DNA of 64,000 nucleotides from the NCBI GenBank assembly GCA_024291935.2, contig CM044314.1, forward strand, positions 28,928,001 to 28,992,000. The letters are read 5' to 3'. This document shows, one piece after another, positions 57,806 through 64,000 of this stretch. The DNA is from Okapia johnstoni (Eukaryota; Chordata; Mammalia; Artiodactyla; Giraffidae). The translations under genes and the position numbers were made by a program. The notes beneath the pieces were generated by a model. The model was not told where the DNA came from. It was given only the letters and a program-made list of their open reading frames with translations, and ran no database searches. How positions within the stretch are numbered: position 1 is the stretch's first letter; each line of letters opens with the position of its first letter.

Positions 57806-58665
57806 ATGCGAATATGTTATTCAAGTAATCTTGTTTTTCCTATTTTCCATGGGAAAGCTGACCTATGGTAGAAAACTGCTTAGCATTTGATGTTGCATCC
57901 AAGATCAGCCATTCTCAACTTTAGGGTGTGTTCAGAAGGATGGGGTGGGACCAGGGTGGGGAGAGAATGATCAACCTCCAAAGATTTATTAGGATATTCT
58001 TTCTTACGGTATGTAAAAGCTTTCCTTCTTTCTAGAACTTGTGCTAATTTTGATTTTGGGGCTTACCTCTCCATACTTTCTCAATATTTTCTAAATAACA
58101 GCACTTTATTCTATTACATATTGTCTTGTTAGATTTCCCTATCTTTCTATAGCATCCTATAGTACCCTAAGTATTCTGAAAAAGAAAAAAAAAAAACTAG
58201 AATGTGAACATAATTACTTGTTTACCTTTTTTTTAAAAAAAAGAAAACATAATATAAAGAATTACACCAACATCCTTAAGATGCTCTCTTTAGATGGTGG
58301 CATTTTGGATGTACAATTTTCTGTATTATGTAGATGAACTACAAAAATCAGGTATTTTTGTATAATCAGGAAAAACTGAAAATCAGCATATAAAATTTTG
58401 AAGTCCATATATTGACATTTATATGTAAAAAATATGAACAACAAAAATACCAGATTGCCATGGTTGTATCTGGATATTAGATACATTGATGACTTTTTTC
58501 CCCTTCTGTTTTTTTTTCCCCCAAGTTTTCTGTGATGAGCATGTTTAAACCTTAAATATATATATTTTTAAAAGAATGCATTGCATGTAAATAAAATAGT
58601 TGCTGTGAATGTGTTTTGTTTCAAATAATTATTTATAAGCTATTTCTTTTCCTTTCAACTTAAAA
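57806..58665. other. Mostly unassigned; L1M tail
   Basis: AT-rich, with A-runs near 58190-58250. The part 58420-58560 ('gttttctgtgatgagcatgt') resembles an old L1 3' end on the plus strand. Confidence 0.35.
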
Positions 58666-58669
58666 AGAT

Positions 58670-59006
58670 TTTTTTTTAATTTATTTATAATGCTGGGTCT
58701 CTGTTGTTGCTTGCACTTTTCTCTAGTTGTGGTGAGCAGGGGCTGCTCTCTAGTTGCAGAGTGAGGGCTTCCCATTTTGGTGGCTTCTCTTGATGCTGAG
58801 CACAGGCTCTAGGGTGTGTGGGCTTCAGTTGCTGCACTAGGACTCAGTAACTGTGGTTTCTGGGCTTTAGAGCAGAGACTCAGTAGCTGTGGTTGCACTG
58901 GCTTAGTTATTCCATGGCATGTGGGATCTTCCCAGGCCAGGGATCAAACCAGTGTCTCCTGCATTGGCAGGTGGATTCTTTACCACAGAGCCACCAGGGA
59001 AGCCTC
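58670..59006 (-). mobile_element. CHR SINE
   Basis: Reverse-strand CHR: tail T-run, 'ttctctagttgtggtgagca', 'gggtgtgtgggcttcagttg', head at 58940-59005 ('gcattggcaggtggattc', 'gccaccagggaagcc'). Confidence 0.92.
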
Positions 59007-59089
59007 TTTACAATCTTTTAAACTTAAGATGAAACTATAGGTGACCATGTGTGTACACATGTAAGTAAATTTAAAGTAAAGCTGTAGTC

Positions 59090-59108
59090 TTTTTTTTTTT
59101 TTTTTTTT
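59090..59108. repeat. 19-T run
   Basis: Uninterrupted T run; could be the tail of a minus-strand retroposed sequence lying to its right. Confidence 0.9.
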
Positions 59109-61980
59109 ACATATTATAAGACTCACCAAAGAAATCAGCCATTCCCCAGGGTCGCCGTCTCACTGCTCAGCAGCTGCTGCCTTCCAGAACTTAAAAGGGG
59201 GATACTGGGTTTTCAATAACCATGAGTCAGGTACAGGCTTCAGAAGAGAATTCTGACCTTCCACCTTATAGGGGAAAATGCCCTTTAAGACATGGTCTCT
59301 GGGCTGATCAGATCATTAATTTTAGTTAAGCAAGGTCAAGGCAAAGAAAACAAGTGGTGACTTGTGTTTTAATTTTAGTGTATTAACATTTCTTTAAATT
59401 TTCTTTTGGGGAATGGTGGGTTTTATGGAGTTAATGAAAAGGAATTCTGATCTTCACTTATAATTAATTTCTTTCTATTCTCATTTGCATTTTATTTGTG
59501 AAAGTCCTTGCTAAGCTACATTTGAATGAAACAAGAAGTCCAGCGGACAGGAGTGCTCTCTCCTTATTTGAAAATCTCCTTGTGAAAGAAAGCAGCACAG
59601 AATGGGGAAACTTGGAATTAATGTTATCGCACATTTGCATCCTGTATCCCAAAGAACATTTCTGGCTAAAAGCTATTTTGTGTAAATTTTGATGGCTGAG
59701 CACTTAGAAGCACAGAGATACCTGAAACTTCCATGTGGCATAACCTGATGGCTCCTTGCACTATTTTACTGACTTTGTTCAATTTCTTTGTGAAAATCCC
59801 AGAAATTGGAATCTTTTCATAAATCAAACTCTCCTTTGAGGAACCTGTGGGCCACATTTCCAAAGCTGCAGCAAAGTCACCTTTTGAGATCTGAAGCTAT
59901 TCTCTGTATCTTTCATATACTCAGCTACAACCCCAGGACCGGGGAATCCTTTTCCTTCAGCTAAAGAGACGCCATTACCTAAGCTTCCCTCAGGTTCTTG
60001 TGACATGAAATGGCAGGACTTTTATGAAAATGTGTTCAGTGTTGCTGAAGCACTGCCTCGGGCTCTTTTAGTCACTGGAGCTCTGTGTTTGTTCAGCTGG
60101 AGAGGTCAAATGATTTGTTCTTCCAGGAGTTAATCATTTATGACAAATGTGCTTGGTTGACACGTGAGTGCTGCATTGCACCCTAGCTGGAGAAGCACAG
60201 TAGAGTGCATTTGCCTCTTAAAACACGCTCATATTCTTCGGGGCACCCCCACCCCATGCGCTGGCCTCAGGCTGCCAGTGTGTTCTTGTAACCATCTCTC
60301 CATTGTTTCCTTCTGTCCCCTCTGCTCTCCCCTTTTCCTCAGTTGTCACTTAAGGATCCAGAACTTGCCTTCACCTGCCAGGGTGCATCAGGGACACACA
60401 TCTGATTTCTCATGTTTGGTTGGAAGTGGATTTTCTGAGGAAGCTTAGGGACCCCTGGCTTGCACTGGCCCTAGCAGCGTGTTCACAATATCACGTAGTG
60501 TGACAGGTGCAAGCGCCACATACTTTGGCCTATTTCTACTTCAACTTCTCCTCAGGTACATCTCCTCTCATACGGCTGGAGGTCGTGGCTGAGACATTTT
60601 TGAGAACTGTCTAGGGAAAGTTGAGTTGCGGATGCATTTAATTTGGGTTTAGTGGAATATACTTGGTTTGCTCTTCCGAGTGTCTACAGTTCAGTTTTTG
60701 CTCCTGTCCTCACGGAGGAATGGCCCACTCTGCTGCTCCCCTGGTGGGGAGACACGGAGGATCCTGGGACCCAAATATGTGGGAGGTGGGGAGGAGCACT
60801 GTCCACAGGGTGTGGAGCCTGGAGCCAGTCTGAGAAACTTTTTCAGACTGGAAAGCTTATATGTGAAGGCAACTTGATAGAAATCTTCCCAAATTTGACA
60901 AGCAATTCTAAAACATGATCAATAATGGTTGTGATGCTGAAGAGATTTCTAAGCTCTCAATTCAAAAAATTTGATCAACCATGCTAGAGAAAAGATCTGT
61001 GATCTTGTATTTTCTGCTACAAAACTTTTGTCATATGAAGAAGTGATCAGAAATCATGCAACCAAAAATGTAGGGAAGAGAGTATTTTTGAGATGTGTCA
61101 GGACTTTATTACTTTTCATATTATTTCCTCCTGGGTTTTATGATGCTTGTGATATTCATCAGTTTTCCAAAATTTGTATTTTGTTGTAATTTCTGATTTC
61201 CCTCACATCTTACCCAGTTTTGTACCTTTTCAGAAAAGAGGAATCCTGAGGTGGTTTAAGCTTTAGAGGCTTCAGCACCTAGATCTATCTCTGGTTTCAA
61301 CTGTTTGAAACCCACTGTGATGCTTCTGAAAAAATAATTTTTTAGTAAAGCTTTTAAATCAGGTAGTTTCAACTTGAAAGTTAAAACCTTGAAGGCAAAA
61401 TTCCTGCTCTTCATCTTTCTCATCTACTGTGTTCCAAGGCACTTGAAACCAACATTATGAGCCTGGAAAGAAGTCCATTGATATTGGAAACTGCTATTCT
61501 GAATCCAATCTCAGATATTTCTGGCTTCTATAAAATAAGATCTCAGCTTAGAGGACATCCACTTCCACATGTTAGACCAACACTCAGAAATCTCTAAAAA
61601 TATAAAGTAACAGTCAGTAGGGAGGAAGTCATGTCACAAAAATAATTTGGCTGGTTCTTAAGAACAGTTAGTAACTGGGCACAGCCAAAAATCAGTGTGT
61701 TTGTCTTCTAACAGATCATAATACCAGGTGGCCCAGGAAAAGAAGAGGAAATGCACGTGGCGTGTTGCAGAGGGGATCGCCGTATTATGCAAAAGGCACG
61801 GATCCCAGAGGAGGGAGGTGCCATTCCTGCTGTTCAGATGGGGCTTGTCTGGTGCTTAGTGGCAATGACTGGGGGGATATCTGTCTGGGAGGACCTTCTC
61901 ATGGGGAGGGAACCTTATGGCTCCACCTCTGAGTAAAGGATTAATGCCTTTGGGACATAAAGTAATTCAGATCCCATCAT
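59109..61980. other. Low-repeat stretch without recognised genes
   Basis: About 2.9 kb where I recognise no interspersed repeat. Frames reach 94 codons (60164-60448) without resemblance to any family. The part 60060-60240 has the balanced, word-rich look of possible regulatory DNA. Confidence 0.35.
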
Positions 61981-61983
61981 AAT

Positions 61984-62155
61984 GTTGTTCTCAAACCACA
62001 TGGCACCTGGAGGTCTTGTTCAAATAGACTGTAGTCCCCACCCCTAGAGTTTCTGATTCAGTAGGTCTGGCATAAGGCTTGAGAATTTGCATTTCTAACA
62101 AGTTCCCAAATGATTCTGATGCCGCTATCCAAGTTCCACAGGAACCACTAGAAGC
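61984..62155 (-). mobile_element. MER5A DNA transposon
   Basis: 'ttgttctcaaaccacatgg', 'gagtttctgattcagtaggt', 'gagaatttgcatttctaaca' and 'tgattctgatgccgct' are a clear MER5A. Confidence 0.9.
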
Positions 62156-62679
62156 TGATCACATTTGCCTTGCTCTTCTTTATTCAGCATGTGCTGTAGC
62201 AAGGGACAGCCCTCAGGACTTACATGTTGACAGAGCTTCAAAAGCACGCAGAGAAGTGGGGAAGCTTTAGAGTAGACTGACTAGAAGTGGGCATCCTATG
62301 TGATTGGTTCCAGTCACACATATTTAGCTTCCTCTGGCTGGCCCTTAGTTAAAAATGGGACAAATATTAGAGACGCTGTCCACTATAAATTAAGTCCTGG
62401 CTATTTAGGGTCATTTGTTAAAGGGGTTATTGTTTGGCATCCTGGTTGGATTACTAGAGATAGTCGTCTGATTTCCTACTAGTCTGACTTACAGATTTAT
62501 AGATCAGCTGGTTTCTTGGGCTGGGTACTGCAGATTGTGGGAAAAGGTTCTATTTTTACATATTGTTTGGTCATTGTCCATTTGTATACTAAATTTCTCA
62601 GCTATTCAATAAAAGTTTGTTGCCTCAATGAGCAAATTCATATTGACTTTTACAGCAGCTGAAAACCAAGTCCCTGTTC
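62156..62679. other. No recognised feature
   Basis: About 520 bp, unassigned. Confidence 0.3.
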
Positions 62680-63020
62680 ATGTATTCGCTCTTAAATATT
62701 GGTTAAACACCTGTTCTATGTCACACAGAGCATGTCAGCACTGGGGATACAGTGGGGACCAACATAAACTGAGCCTCTGCCCTTTTGGAGCTTACAGTCC
62801 ATATAGAAATAAAGAACTTTAATGGAGTCAATAAAGTGAAACATGATGAATGAATTCATTAAAGAAATATACATGAGCTCTGCTGTACAAGGAAAGAAGT
62901 TCTGGGGAAGGAGATGTACACTGAAATTCAAAGAGAAATAGAAGTTAGGTGAAAATTAATGGTGGTGGGAGGTGGGGATGAAAAAGTGGAGAAAGCATTT
63001 TAGAGGTTGAGAGGTCACCA
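62680..63020 (+). mobile_element. L2 LINE 3' part
   Basis: 'taaacacctgttctatgtca', 'gcactggggatacagtgg' and 'cttttggagcttacagtcc' are typical L2 3' blocks. Confidence 0.75.
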
Positions 63021-63157
63021 ATGCTAACTGCTATAGTAGGAAACTTTTCCAAACCTCAGTGATGTAACGAAATGGGTGGTTGTTTCTGGCTCATATCAAG
63101 TCCAAGGTGGACAAGGTAGGTATCCACATGACTTTTTTCCATGCAGTGACTCTGGGC
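63021..63157. repeat. Old mammalian repeat, family not assigned
   Basis: 'tggttgtttctggctcatat' and 'ccatgcagtgactctgggcc' resemble the family at 26909-27500. Confidence 0.4.
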
Positions 63158-64000
63158 CTTCAGTTCACTTCAGTTGCTCAGTCATGTCTGACTCTTTGCG
63201 AACCCATTGACTGTAGCACACCAGGCCTCCCTGTCTATCACTAACTCCTGGAGCTTACCCAAACTCATGTGCATCGAGTCAGTGATGCCATTCAACCATC
63301 TCATCCTCTGTCGTCCCCTTCTCCTCCTGTCTTCAATCTTTCTCAGCATCAAGGTCTTTTCCAAGGAGTAAATTCTTTCAATGAGGTGGCCAAAGATTGG
63401 AGTTTCAGCTTCAGCATCAGTCCTTCCAATGAATATTGAGGACTGATTTCCTTTAGGATGGACTGGTTGGATCTCTTTGCTTTCTAAAGGACTCTCAAGA
63501 GTCTTCTCCAACACCACAGTTCAAAAGCATCAATTTTTCGGCACTCAACTTTCTTTATAGTCCAACTCTCACATCCATACATCACTACTGGAAAAATCAG
63601 AGCTTTGACTAGATGGACCTTTGTTGGCCAAGTAATGTCTCTGCTTTTTAATATGCTGTCTAGGTTGGTCATAGCTTTTTTTCCAACAAGCAAGCGTCTT
63701 TTAATTTCGTGGCTGCAATCACCATCTGTAGTGATTTTGGAGCACAAAAAAATAAAGTCTCTCACTGTTTCCCATATTTCCCCATCTATTTGCCATGAAG
63801 TGATGAGATTTGAAGTCATGATCTTAGCTTTCTGAATGTTGAGTTTTAAGCCAACTTTTCCACTCTTCTCTTTCACTTTCATCAGGATGCTCTTTAGTTC
63901 TTCTTGGCTTTCTGCCATAAGGGTGGTGTCATTTGCATATTTGAGGTTATTGATATTTCTCCTGGCAATCTTGATTCCAGCTTGTGCTTCATCCAGGCTG
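63158..64000 (-). mobile_element. BovB LINE, continues past the right edge
   Basis: Reverse-strand BovB from its 3' end to beyond the RT active site. Two open runs (63182-63517 and 63484-63918) overlap in different frames because of one frameshift near 63490. The active-site box reads YAND (63928-63939) instead of YADD, so the enzyme is inactive. Confidence 0.95.

Noticed and set aside
60164..60448. 94-codon frame rich in Cys and Ser
   Set aside because: No signal peptide or conserved cysteine pattern that I recognise, and no supporting exon structure.
1..64000. A novel multi-gene system (defence, biosynthesis or similar)
   Set aside because: There are no co-directional gene clusters; all substantial coding sequence belongs to BovB, L1 or ERV pol. 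The novelty here is structural, in how the elements inserted and rearranged.

Overview
This is a window of ruminant nuclear DNA, most likely from a bovid (cattle, sheep and goat are not separated by anything I can see). The diagnosis rests on its repeats: BovB (RTE-type) LINEs, the Bov-tA and Bov-A2 SINEs derived from them, artiodactyl CHR tRNA-derived SINEs, ruminant L1 copies, and an older mammalian layer of MIR, L2, MER5A, MaLR LTR and L1M pieces. I find no host protein-coding gene, tRNA, rRNA, CRISPR array or operon. The open reading frames are either fragments of retrotransposon genes or chance frames inside repeats, so the window reads as intergenic or deep intronic DNA.

Layout. 0-10 kb: an old L1 3' part, then a MaLR LTR split by a long dead BovB copy plus a CHR SINE, a CHR-in-CHR nest near 7 kb, and old DNA-transposon pieces. 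10-26 kb: BovB 3' fragments with target-site duplications (TSDs), an L1 (17.7-19.3 kb) whose 5' part is inverted and which carries a solo LTR, a second L1 with a SINE inside it, and long stretches with no recognised repeat. 26-31 kb: several BovB copies, including the most striking object here, a 2.36-kb BovB insertion (28199-30555) flanked by an 11-bp TSD. Its 3' half, with an open reverse transcriptase frame, lies on the minus strand, and its 5' UTR, expanded into two GC-rich tandem arrays, is inverted onto the plus strand.

31-42 kb: a decayed endogenous retrovirus pol region (ERVL-like) on the plus strand, broken by two L1s, by SINEs and by a BovB copy. One of these L1s holds an inverted copy of its own far end plus the adjoining ERV flank. 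A 200-bp direct repeat pair follows (39688-39890 and 41262-41464). 42-64 kb: scattered SINEs, MIR, L2 and MER5A, a BovB with a G-tract, another L1 carrying Bov-A2 and BovB insertions (55.7-57.8 kb), a quiet low-repeat stretch (59.1-62 kb) and a BovB copy running off the right edge.

How the parts relate: BovB and L1 reverse transcriptases are the likely source of nearly all insertions here. Bov-tA and Bov-A2 share the BovB 3' tail and are thought to use the BovB machinery. Many insertions still have clear TSDs, which let me set exact boundaries and nesting order. Family names are assigned from memory of consensus sequences, not from a database search.
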